DNA of 64,000 nt from Streptomyces atratus (lineage in GTDB: Bacteria; Actinomycetota; Actinomycetes; Streptomycetales; Streptomycetaceae), in the NCBI RefSeq assembly GCF_014648655.1, contig NZ_BMRN01000009.1:62001-126000 (forward strand), in the 5' to 3' direction. The first letter of the stretch is position 1. Each line of letters starts with the position of its first letter. Under the pieces are notes generated by a model. The model was not told the origin of the DNA. It saw only the letters and a program-made list of their open reading frames with translations, and ran no database searches. The translations under genes were made by a program, and so were the position numbers. Of the stretch, positions 50,789-58,503 are shown in pieces.

Positions 50789-52336
50789 TCAGTACGCCCC
50801 GCGGCCGTCGGTGACGGCGCGCAGCGTACGGGCCATGAGTCCCATGTCCGTGGCCACCGACCAGTTGTCGACGTACCACAGGTCGAGCGAGACGGTCTCC
50901 TGCCAGGACAGGTCCGAGCGCCCACTGACCTGCCACAGACCGGTCAGCCCCGGCCTGACCGCGAGCCTCCGGAGCTCGCGCTCGTCGTAGCGGGACACCT
51001 CATCCGGCAGTGGAGGCCGCGGACCGACCAGCGACATGTCGCCCCGGAGCACATTGAGCAGTTGCGGCAGCTCGTCGAGAGATGTCCGGCGCAGCAGACG
51101 GCCGATCCCGGTCACCCGGGGGTCGCGACGCATCTTGAACATCGGGCCGTCGTTCTCGTTCGCCATGGCCAGCTGCGCCCTGTGGCTCTCGGCGTCCACC
51201 ACCATCGTCCGGAACTTCCACATCGTGAACGGCCGGTTGTGCTGCCCGTGGCGGATCTGGCGGTGGAAGACCGGCCCGTTCGAGCCGAGCCGCACCGCCG
51301 CCCCGATCAGGAGCAGCAGGGGTGCCAGAACCAGCAGACCGAGTGCGGCGCCGGTACGGTCCACCACGGCCTTCAGGACCATCTGTGGTCCCCGGCGCAG
51401 CGGCGGTGCGATGTGCAACAGGGTCAGCCCGGCCGCCGCGGAGGGCCGTACCCGGCCGGCCGCGATGCCCGAGAGTTCCGACAGCACGGACAGCGGGAGC
51501 CCGCCGTCGTGCAGGCCCCAGGAGAGCCGGCGCAGCCGCTCCTCGGAGAGCTGCGGCCCGGGTACCACCAGAGCCAGGTCCGCGTCATGGGCGAAGGCTC
51601 CGCCCAGTACGGTCGACGCATCGTCGTCGGCCGGTGCCGGTGCGAGCCGGCCCGGCACCTGGACCTCGCACTCCAGCGGCGTGGTCCCCACCGGTATGGC
51701 GGCCACGACCGAGTACGGATGGTCCGCACGGGAACCGAGCAGCTGCACCGCGCGTTCCACACCCGGAGCCTCACCGACCACGAGTACCCGCCGGACCGCC
51801 CGCTGCTGCCACCCCGGCCAGGGCAGCCGCCGCACCCCCCATATGGCAATGCCCACGAGCAGGCCGGGCAGCAGGGCCACGACCGCCGTCGCAGGATCGG
51901 CCGAATCGCCGGTCATGGTCCTCAGCACGGCGAGTACGCCGATGAGCAGCAGCCAGTCGCCTGTCGTGCTCAGCACCCCGGGCGGATCGCCCGGAGGCCG
52001 GTCCGCGTACCGGCCGCGCGCGGCCCGCACACCCGACCACGCAAGCGCGGCCACGGCCGCGGCGACCGCGGCCCGCGACTGCCCTCCGGCCCCCAGCACG
52101 AGCCATGCCGGAATCCCCAGGCCGACAAGTTCGGCCCCGATGACGACCGGCAGACACCGGCCCGTCCTTCTCTTCGTCGCGGCCGGTCCTGAACGTTCGC
52201 GCTGTACGGTCGGCGCCCTCCGTAGATCGTTGAGTTCCTTGTTGCGAGGCCGATTTGAAGCAGTCCGTGGAGGAGGCGCCCCTGCCAGTCCCACAGGTCC
52301 TGTTCTGTCCGAATCGGGTAGCTCGACATGCCCCAT
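50789..52336 (-). CDS. Polyprenyl-phosphate sugar-1-phosphate transferase (WbaP/EpsL family)
   Basis: A 515-residue membrane enzyme that starts polysaccharide synthesis by moving a sugar-phosphate to undecaprenyl phosphate. Four hydrophobic N-terminal segments and a CoA-binding-like soluble region precede a conserved C-terminal catalytic domain (about 310-515): a hydrophobic segment, PVFHRQIRHGQHNRPF, MWKFRTM, RRTSLDELPQLLNVLRGDMS, LVGPRPPLPDE and RPGLTGLWQVSGRS. ATG 52336 follows GGGGGG; GTG 52351 is possible. It has a long leader region and its own promoter, apart from the other operons. Confidence 0.92.
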   Translation of the reverse strand: MGHVELPDSDRTGPVGLAGAPPPRTASNRPRNKELNDLRRAPTVQRERSGPAATKRRTGRCLPVVIGAELVGLGIPAWLVLGAGGQSRAAVAAAVAALAWSGVRAARGRYADRPPGDPPGVLSTTGDWLLLIGVLAVLRTMTGDSADPATAVVALLPGLLVGIAIWGVRRLPWPGWQQRAVRRVLVVGEAPGVERAVQLLGSRADHPYSVVAAIPVGTTPLECEVQVPGRLAPAPADDDASTVLGGAFAHDADLALVVPGPQLSEERLRRLSWGLHDGGLPLSVLSELSGIAAGRVRPSAAAGLTLLHIAPPLRRGPQMVLKAVVDRTGAALGLLVLAPLLLLIGAAVRLGSNGPVFHRQIRHGQHNRPFTMWKFRTMVVDAESHRAQLAMANENDGPMFKMRRDPRVTGIGRLLRRTSLDELPQLLNVLRGDMSLVGPRPPLPDEVSRYDERELRRLAVRPGLTGLWQVSGRSDLSWQETVSLDLWYVDNWSVATDMGLMARTLRAVTDGRGAY

Positions 52337-52671
52337 GAACCCCCCAGTCACAGTTGCATCGCCATAAACGGGACGCATCCGCCGATCCCATGGACTGACG
52401 GATGCGCCCTCGCTGGCTGCACGATATCCACACACGTGCCATTTCGCTGGAGTTCCAGTGAAGTTCAGACATGCGCACTGGCTCGGAACTCGTCCCGTTC
52501 CGGGCTGGATCTCTCGGTCTGTGGGCGACTGTTCGCATTTGGAAGGTGCCGGAATCGGATGGTGTGCGGACATGTACGTCACCAGTTGTATGGCCTTACC
52601 AACAGGTTTGTCTGGGAGGATGCACCGTCGGGATCACGGCACCCGGCCATGACCGGAAGTGGGGACGTGCG
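52337..52671. other. Divergent intergenic region with inverted repeats
   Basis: About 335 bases between the sugar transferase and alditol oxidase. It holds an 8-bp inverted repeat (CGCATCCG at 52374-52381 with CGGATGCG at 52399-52406) and the short palindrome CTGGA-GT-TCCAG (52447-52458). They are plausible regulatory sites; no regulator is identified. Confidence 0.4.
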
Positions 52672-53931
52672 GTGACTCCCGCGGAGAAGAACTGGGCCGG
52701 AAACATCACGTTCGGGGCGCGGCGGCTGAGTATGCCCCGTTCCGAGGCCGAGCTGCGGGAGACGGTGTCCGCCTCGGCCGCGCTGCACGCGCTCGGCACC
52801 CGGCACTCCTTCAACACCGTCGCCGACACCCGCGGCGATCTGGTGTCGGTGGCCGGGCTGCCCCGCAGGGTCGAGATCGACCGGGAGGCAGGGGCGGTCA
52901 CCGTCGCCGCGGGGCTGCGCTTGGGGGAGTTCGCCGACGTCCTGCACGAGAACGGGTACGCCCTGCACAACCTCGGTTCGCTGCCGCACATCTCGGTCGC
53001 CGGGGCCTGCGCGACCGGAACCCACGGTTCGGGAGTCGGTAACGGTTCCATTGCGGGGGCCGTCCGGGCGCTGGACATGGTCACGGCCGACGGCCGGAAC
53101 GTGTCACTGAGGCGTGGCGACGCGGATTTTCCCGGAGCCGTGGTGGCCATGGGCGCGCTGGGCGTGGTGACCGCGCTGACGCTGGACGTGGTGCCCGCCT
53201 TCGAGGTACAGCAGTGGGTCTACGAGGATCTGCAGGAGGCCCGGCTCACGAGCAGTTTCGACGAGGTGATGTCGGCCGCGTACAGCGTCAGTGTCTTCAC
53301 CGACTGGCGTGAGGGGCCGCTCAATCAGGTGTGGCTCAAGCAGCGGGTGGGTTCCGAGGGGCCGCAGCGGGCGCCCGAGGAGTGGTTCGGCGCGCGGCTC
53401 GCGGACGGGCCGCGCCATCCGATCGCCGGGATGCCGGCCGAGAACTGCACCCGCCAGCAGGGCGTTGCCGGACCGTGGCACCGGCGCCTTCCGCACTTCC
53501 GTCTGGAGTTCACCCCCAGCAATGGGGACGAACTGCAGTCGGAGTACTTCGTGGCCCGGCAGGACGCGCCTGCCGCGTACGCGGCACTGGGCCGGCTCCG
53601 GGAGCGGATCGCCCCGCTGCTGCAGATCACCGAGATCCGCACCGTCGCCCGCGACGATCTGTGGCTGAGCCCGGCGGGCGGCAGGGACTCGGTGGCCTTC
53701 CACTTCACCTGGGTACCGGACACGGCCGCTGTCACACCGGTGCTCGGGGCGATCGAGGAGGCTCTGGCACCGTTCGGTGCGCGGCCGCACTGGGGAAAGG
53801 TGTTCACCACCACGCCCGGGACACTGCGCACGCTGTACGGGAAGTACGCCGATTTTGAGCGGCTGGCGGCCCGGTTCGACCCGGAGGGCAAATTCCGGAA
53901 CGACTTCCTGGCGCGCCACTTCCTCCGTTGA
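52672..53931 (+). CDS. Alditol oxidase (AldO/xylitol-oxidase family flavoprotein)
   Basis: A 419-residue VAO-type FAD oxidase. It closely follows the Streptomyces AldO pattern: NWAGNITF, GTRHSFNTVADT with His45 as the expected covalent FAD ligand, LPHISVAGACATGTHGSG, MGALGVVTALTLDV, then HFRLEFTPSNGDELQSEY and ARPHWGKVF. It oxidises the terminal hydroxyl of alditols such as xylitol or sorbitol, releasing H2O2. There is no signal peptide. GTG 52672 starts just before NWAGN, in register with the family; upstream extensions are spurious. Confidence 0.88.
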   Translation: MTPAEKNWAGNITFGARRLSMPRSEAELRETVSASAALHALGTRHSFNTVADTRGDLVSVAGLPRRVEIDREAGAVTVAAGLRLGEFADVLHENGYALHNLGSLPHISVAGACATGTHGSGVGNGSIAGAVRALDMVTADGRNVSLRRGDADFPGAVVAMGALGVVTALTLDVVPAFEVQQWVYEDLQEARLTSSFDEVMSAAYSVSVFTDWREGPLNQVWLKQRVGSEGPQRAPEEWFGARLADGPRHPIAGMPAENCTRQQGVAGPWHRRLPHFRLEFTPSNGDELQSEYFVARQDAPAAYAALGRLRERIAPLLQITEIRTVARDDLWLSPAGGRDSVAFHFTWVPDTAAVTPVLGAIEEALAPFGARPHWGKVFTTTPGTLRTLYGKYADFERLAARFDPEGKFRNDFLARHFLR

Positions 53932-54519
53932 GGGGCCTGTGCAGCGGTGTCCCGGCCGCCCGGGGGAGCGAGGCCAGAGGCTGTCGAGGTCTTTCCCGGT
54001 CGGGGCCGGCCGGAAGGGGGCCACACTTCCCGGCGCCAGATGCTCCACCGAGCAGCGGAGTGACCACGAGCACGCCCACCGCGTCGCCCGCATGGCGATG
54101 CGGATCCGGCCCTTGGAGGCGGCCGCCTCCACGTCATGGCCCTGCTGCGGCTTCGATGGCGGACGCCGGCCAGCGGTTCGCAGACCGGGCAGGGCGGGCA
54201 GCGCCGAAGGGAGCATCCCGCGCTGCAGTGCCTCGCCCGGCTTCACCCGCGCCTGATGCAGCTCACCTCACGGCGTGCCCGTGAGGTGAGCTGTGGCGGA
54301 GTGGGGAGCAGTTCGCCGGCGCTCGCCGAACGAGAAGGACGACGCCGGTTCATGGGCCGCTCCGCACTCGGTGGAAGTGACTCCACGCATCCTATTGCGG
54401 TGGTGTGATCCCCGCAGGACGAGCCGGAACGCGCGAACGGCCCCGGCCGGGTGGATCCTGGTCACAGGACCGCGTCGTGGCGGCGGACCGAGGCCGGGCG
54501 CGGTCACAGGAGGTGCGCG
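53932..54519. other. Non-coding stretch of about 590 bases
   Basis: No frame on either strand has recognisable protein content. It contains the hairpin at 54259-54293 and, at its end, an AGGAGG ribosome site for the DUF1876 gene. Confidence 0.5.
54259..54293. terminator. Perfect 15-bp hairpin
   Basis: CAGCTCACCTCACGG and CCGTGAGGTGAGCTG pair perfectly around a 5-base loop. It lies 330 bases after the alditol oxidase and 230 before DUF1876, so it may end a longer transcript. Confidence 0.5.
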
Positions 54520-54819
54520 ATGACTCGCACGCTGGAGTGGCAGGTCCGCGTCGGTCTGTCCGAGGAGGACGGTACGACCAGGGCCGAGGCGGTACTGGAC
54601 ACCGGCTCCGAAAAGCTCATCGGACACGGTGTCGCCCGCTGCAACCCGCAGGACGTGGATGTTCCCGTCATCGGCGACGAACTCGCGGCGAGCCGCGCCA
54701 TGAAGGACGTCGCCGCGCAGTTGATGAAGGCCGCCGACCATGAACTGGAAACGGTCGGAGCCGGACCCGCGAGCGGGCCCGTCGCACCGCCGTACGCATG
54801 GTCCGACACCACGGCCTGA
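54520..54819 (+). CDS. DUF1876-domain protein
   Basis: A 99-residue cytosolic protein matching DUF1876, a small dsRBD-like family common in actinobacteria: EWQVRVGLSEEDGTTRAEAVLDTG, then GHGVARCNPQDVDVPVIGDELAASRAM and a C-terminal helix. Function is unknown. It has an ideal AGGAGG ribosome site 6 bases from ATG 54520 and ends 16 bases before the CoxS fragment, so the two are probably co-transcribed. Confidence 0.83.
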   Translation: MTRTLEWQVRVGLSEEDGTTRAEAVLDTGSEKLIGHGVARCNPQDVDVPVIGDELAASRAMKDVAAQLMKAADHELETVGAGPASGPVAPPYAWSDTTA

Positions 54820-54835
54820 GCCCTGGGGAGGGCAT

Positions 54836-55080
54836 ATGACCCGCATCTCGATGACGGTGGACGGCACGAGGTACGAGGACGAGGTCGAGCCCCGGCTGCT
54901 GCTGATCCACTGCCTCCGCGACCACCTGGGGTTCACCGGCACGCCCGTCGGCTGCGACACGAGCAACTGCGGGGCGTGCGCCGTCGAACTCGACGGCGAC
55001 AGTGTCACGAGCTGCTCCGTACTGGAGGTGCAGGCCGACGGCGGCGAAGTGACGACCGTCCAGGGGCTCGCCTCCGACGG
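54836..55080 (+). pseudogene. CoxS-type [2Fe-2S] subunit fragment, fused to CoxE remains
   Basis: From ATG 54836, with GGGGAGG upstream, the frame encodes the plant-type ferredoxin domain of a molybdenum-hydroxylase small subunit: Cys40, Cys45, Cys48 and Cys60 (GCDTSNCGACAV). Homology stops near residue 82 (TTVQGLASDGG); the second [2Fe-2S] domain with its CGxC motif is gone. The frame runs on to 55369 through unrelated low-complexity sequence that is antiphase CoxE. Medium and large subunits are missing altogether, so no enzyme can form. Confidence 0.8.
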
Positions 55081-55083
55081 CGG

Positions 55084-55776
55084 ATGGACACCGCGTTCGC
55101 ACTCAGCGGCGAGCCGCGCCGCACCCCCAGGTTGCGCCCGTCCCGGCGCGGCGATGTCGACCCCCGACGCACGGTGCGCGAAGTCCTGCGGCACGTTGGC
55201 GAACCCGCCCGGCTGCGCCACCGCACCCCCACCACCGAGCCGCGACGGGTCGTGCTGCCGCTGGACGTCAGCGGCTCCATGGACCCGTACGCGGATGCCC
55301 TGCTGCGCCTCGCACACGCCGCGGCGGCTCGCACACCCACCGAAGTGTTCACGATCGGCACCCGGCTGACCCGGGTGACCCGCGAGACGGCCCACCGGGA
55401 TCCGGACGCGGTACTGGCCGCGGTCGCCGACGCGGTCCCCGACCGCAGCGGCGGCACCCGGCTCGGCGAGATGCTGCGAAACTTCCTCGACCGCTGGGGG
55501 CAGCGCTCCTGCGCACGGGGAGCGGTGGTGGTCGTCCTCTCCGACGGCTGGGAGCGGGGCGACCGCGCACTGCTCGCGGCCCGGATGTACCGACTGCACC
55601 GGCTGGCGCACCGCGTGGTGTGGGCCAACCCCCGCAAGACGCGCCCGGGTTATGCACCGCTCGCGGCAGGCATGGCGGCGGCGCTGCCGCACGTGGACGC
55701 TTTCGTCGAAGGCCACAGCCCGGCCGCCCTGGAGCGGCTGGCGGCAGTGGTCCGAGGGGCGGCCGCCGATGCGTGA
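55084..55776 (+). pseudogene. CoxE-like VWA protein, N-terminally truncated
   Basis: The frame gives LRPSRRGDVDPRRTVREVLRH and then a complete C-terminal VWA domain with a MIDAS motif DVSGSM and VVVLSDGWERGD. This is the CoxE family, which works with a MoxR/CoxD ATPase to mature CO-dehydrogenase-like enzymes. Intact proteins carry a further 150 or so N-terminal residues. An ATG at 55084 exists but has no ribosome site. The stop overlaps the XdhC gene by 8 bases, as in intact operons. No coxD gene is present. Confidence 0.75.
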
Positions 55777-56881
55777 GATCCTTCCGGTGCTCAGCCGCTG
55801 GTACACCGCCGGGGAAGCGTTCGGGCTCGCCACCGTCGTCGCGGTCAGCCGCAGCGCACCGCGCGGCCCCGGAGCGGCGATGGCCGTGGGCCCGGACGAC
55901 GAGGTCGTGGGCAGCGTCTCCGGCGGCTGCGTCGAGGGCGCGGTCTTCGAACTGGCCAAGGAGGTCGTGGAAACGGGCCGGGCCCAGCTCCAGACCTTCG
56001 GCTACAGCGACGAGGACGCCTTCGCCGTCGGCCTCACCTGCGGCGGCGAGATCACACTCCTCGTGCGTCCCGTGACGGCGGTGTACGACACCTCCTTCGG
56101 CGAGGTCGCCGTGTCGGTCGCCGAGCACCGCCCGGTGGTGGTCGCCACCGTGACCGACGGCCCCGCCCCGCGCGGCGCCGCCCTCGCCGTCCGGCCGGAC
56201 ACCGTCTCCGGATCGCTGGGCGCGAGCGGTCTCGACGCCGCCGTCACCGCCGACGCGCGAGGCGAACTCGCCCAAGGCGCAACCGGCTTGCGGCACTACG
56301 GCCCCAACGGGGAACGGCGCGAGGACGACGTCACCGTGTTCCTCCAGTCGTTCGCCCCGCCGCCCCGGATGCTGGTCTTCGGCGCCATCGACTTCGCTGC
56401 CGCGGTGGCCCGGATCGGTGTGTTCCTCGGCTACCGCGTCACCGTCTGCGACGCCCGCCCCGCCTTCGCCGACCCCCGCCGCTTCCCGGACGCTGCTGAG
56501 GTGGTCGTCGACTGGCCGCACCGGTACCTGAGCGATACGGAGATCGACGGGCGGACCGTGATGTGCGTACTCACCCACGACCCGAAGTTCGACGTCCCGC
56601 TGCTGGAGGTGGCCCTGCGCACCCCGGCCGCGTACATCGGCGTGATGGGCAGCCGCCGGACCCACGAGGACCGCCTGGCCCGGCTGCGCGAGACCGGTCT
56701 CGGCGAAGCGGAACTGGCCCGGCTGCGCTCGCCCATCGGCCTCGACCTCGGCGCGCGTACCCCCGAGGAGGTGGCCGTCTCGATCGCGGCGGAGATCATC
56801 GCACTGCGCTGGGGCGGCACCGGCAGCCCGCTCGCGGACACGGTCGGGGCGATCCACCCGCCGCGGCTGAAATCCGTATGA
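55769..56881 (+). CDS. XdhC/CoxF-family molybdenum-enzyme maturation protein
   Basis: A 370-residue protein of the XdhC/CoxI family that inserts sulphurated molybdenum cofactor into xanthine or CO dehydrogenases. The N-terminal domain shows SAPRGPGAAMAV, SVSGGCVEGAV and LTCGGEITLLV; the C-terminal Rossmann domain shows LVFGAIDFAAAVARIG, VTVCDARPAF, VLTHDPKFD, YIGVMGSRRTHEDR and SPIGLDLGARTPEEVAVSI. It appears intact although its client enzyme genes have been deleted. Confidence 0.88.
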   Translation: MREILPVLSRWYTAGEAFGLATVVAVSRSAPRGPGAAMAVGPDDEVVGSVSGGCVEGAVFELAKEVVETGRAQLQTFGYSDEDAFAVGLTCGGEITLLVRPVTAVYDTSFGEVAVSVAEHRPVVVATVTDGPAPRGAALAVRPDTVSGSLGASGLDAAVTADARGELAQGATGLRHYGPNGERREDDVTVFLQSFAPPPRMLVFGAIDFAAAVARIGVFLGYRVTVCDARPAFADPRRFPDAAEVVVDWPHRYLSDTEIDGRTVMCVLTHDPKFDVPLLEVALRTPAAYIGVMGSRRTHEDRLARLRETGLGEAELARLRSPIGLDLGARTPEEVAVSIAAEIIALRWGGTGSPLADTVGAIHPPRLKSV

Positions 56882-56932
56882 CGTCGTGACCCTTGTGATT
56901 CGTGAACCTGTGATTCATGTGAGGAGCAGACC

Positions 56933-57150
56933 ATGGAGCTGCAGAACTCATTCACCGTGCCGGTCCCGGTCGACGAGGCCTGGCGGGCGCCCATCGACAT
57001 CGAACGAGTCTCGCACTGCATGCCGGGTGCGACCGTGGAGGAGTTCGACGGCGACACCATCAAGAGCTTCGTGAAGGTGCGGGTGGGACCGATCACCGTG
57101 ACGTACCGGGGCACGGCGACCTTCCTGGAGAAGGACGACTCGGCCCACCG
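56933..57150 (+). pseudogene. CoxG-type SRPBCC protein fragment
   Basis: ATG 56933, with a GAGGAG ribosome site, starts MELQNSFTVPVPVDEAWRAP and DIERVSHCMPGATVEEFDG, the N-terminus of CoxG (carbon monoxide dehydrogenase subunit G, SRPBCC fold). Homology stops after about 71 residues at FLEKDDSAHRA; the rest of the roughly 150-220-residue protein is missing. The frame continues as nonsense through the next gene fragment. Confidence 0.78.
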
Positions 57151-57542
57151 CGCTGGGTGTGCTGTGCGCCGCGCCGCCGCACGCCCGACGCCGGTTGCTG
57201 GTGCCCCTCGCGGCCGGAATCGCGACCGCCGTCCCGCTCGCGTACTGTCTGGCGACCCGTCCCGTGACCGCAGAGATCCGTGGGCACACCCTCGGCTACG
57301 TCCTCGACCTCCCCGGCTCCGGGCTGCTCGTCGGCGGGTACCTCCTGGCCACGGTGGGATCACTGCTACTGGCCGGGGACCGCCTGCTGCGAAGGCTCGG
57401 GGTGCTGGTCGCGGTCGGGGCCACCGTCTGTGCGGCGCTTTGGCGGCTGGAGTTCGTCTCGACCTGGTGTGCCTTCGCGGCGGTGTGCTCGGTGATCCTG
57501 CTCGGCTGGACCCGCCGACGCCCTGCGGAGCAGTTCGTCTAG
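57150..57542 (+). pseudogene. DUF6629-type membrane protein, N-terminally truncated
   Basis: A different frame from CoxG carries PPHARRRLLVPLAAGIATA, ATRPVTAEIRGHTLGYVLDL and RLEFVSTWCAFAA, the C-terminal half of a DUF6629-type multi-helix membrane protein. The N-terminal helices (beginning MCWSATAD in relatives) are absent. The junction with CoxG lies near 57150. Its stop overlaps the convergent SCO6745-family gene. Confidence 0.68.
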
Positions 57543-58390
57543 ACGGACCGGGGCAGGCCGATCGGGTTCGGGAACGGCAGCAGTTCAGCCTCCAGCACCT
57601 GCCGGGTCGGCAGCTCCAGAGCGGCGAGCAGCGCGTCCACCATGCTGTCGGTGAGGGGGCGCAGCAGCCGGGCGGCCAGCCGGTCGGTGGCGTCCTCGAT
57701 CAGGTCTCGTTCCTCACGACCGCGCGGCGTGACAGCCGACTCCGCGTCGATCAGCCCGCGGGAGCGCAGCCGTTCCTCGGCAGCCGCCCACTCCATGTCG
57801 CTCCAGCCCCGGTCGAGCTGGATGCCCTCGCGCGGAACACGGTCGGTGGCGGCGGCGAGAACGAGCGCCTCGGGGGCGTCGAGACCGTGGTCGGCAAGGG
57901 CGGCGGCGTGTGCGTCGCCCCGGAACTCCCGCAGTGCGGTGGTGAGTTGCCACAGACGTTCCACCGGGTCGGCGCGCTCGCACAGCGGGCGGTTCGCGGA
58001 GAACAGCGGACGCGCGAGGGCCGATGCGTCCTCGACCATCGCTGCGAGCGGCGGGGTGAGCTGTTCGGCAAGAGTGTCGATGCCGGGGACCAGCCTGCGC
58101 AGCGCCCGCGCGGCAAGCTGTGCGCGGAGGTCCGTGAGTCTTTCGGGGGTGACGATCTGCCAAGCGGCGGGCAGCGCCCGGGCCACCATGCCCGGGGCGA
58201 AGACGGCAAGGGCAGCGGTCGCGGTCTCGGGGAGGACCGGCCCCATGGGGGCCGTACGGGTGGCGAAGTAGCCCATCCAGAACCCCTTGAGGCCCACGGA
58301 CCGGCCGATGCCCCGGCACTCCTCGTCGAAGTAGATCACTGCGTGGAGGGGTTCGGTGCGCAGCCACAGCGTGCGGGGTCTCGACTCCAT
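57539..58390 (-). CDS. SCO6745-family (SalK-like) protein
   Basis: A 283-residue soluble protein. EPLHAVIYFDEECRG, GLKGFWMGYFATRTAPMGPV and RPLFSANRPL fit the actinobacterial SCO6745 family, which is annotated as helix-turn-helix or SalK-like and whose role is uncertain. A winged-helix-like segment lies in the C-terminal half (GWSDMEWAAAEERLRSRGLI, AVTPRGREERDLIEDATDRLA). ATG 58390 is the family start; the longer frame is spurious. Confidence 0.8.
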   Translation of the reverse strand: MESRPRTLWLRTEPLHAVIYFDEECRGIGRSVGLKGFWMGYFATRTAPMGPVLPETATAALAVFAPGMVARALPAAWQIVTPERLTDLRAQLAARALRRLVPGIDTLAEQLTPPLAAMVEDASALARPLFSANRPLCERADPVERLWQLTTALREFRGDAHAAALADHGLDAPEALVLAAATDRVPREGIQLDRGWSDMEWAAAEERLRSRGLIDAESAVTPRGREERDLIEDATDRLAARLLRPLTDSMVDALLAALELPTRQVLEAELLPFPNPIGLPRSV

Positions 58391-58503
58391 GGGAGCCAAC
58401 CTAACGCCCGTGCCGACGGATACACAGTACGACGACGGGCAGGGGCTCTCTTCGGCCCCCGCCCACCCGTCGTTGCCGCACCAGGGGATCGGCGGCGACG
58501 GCC

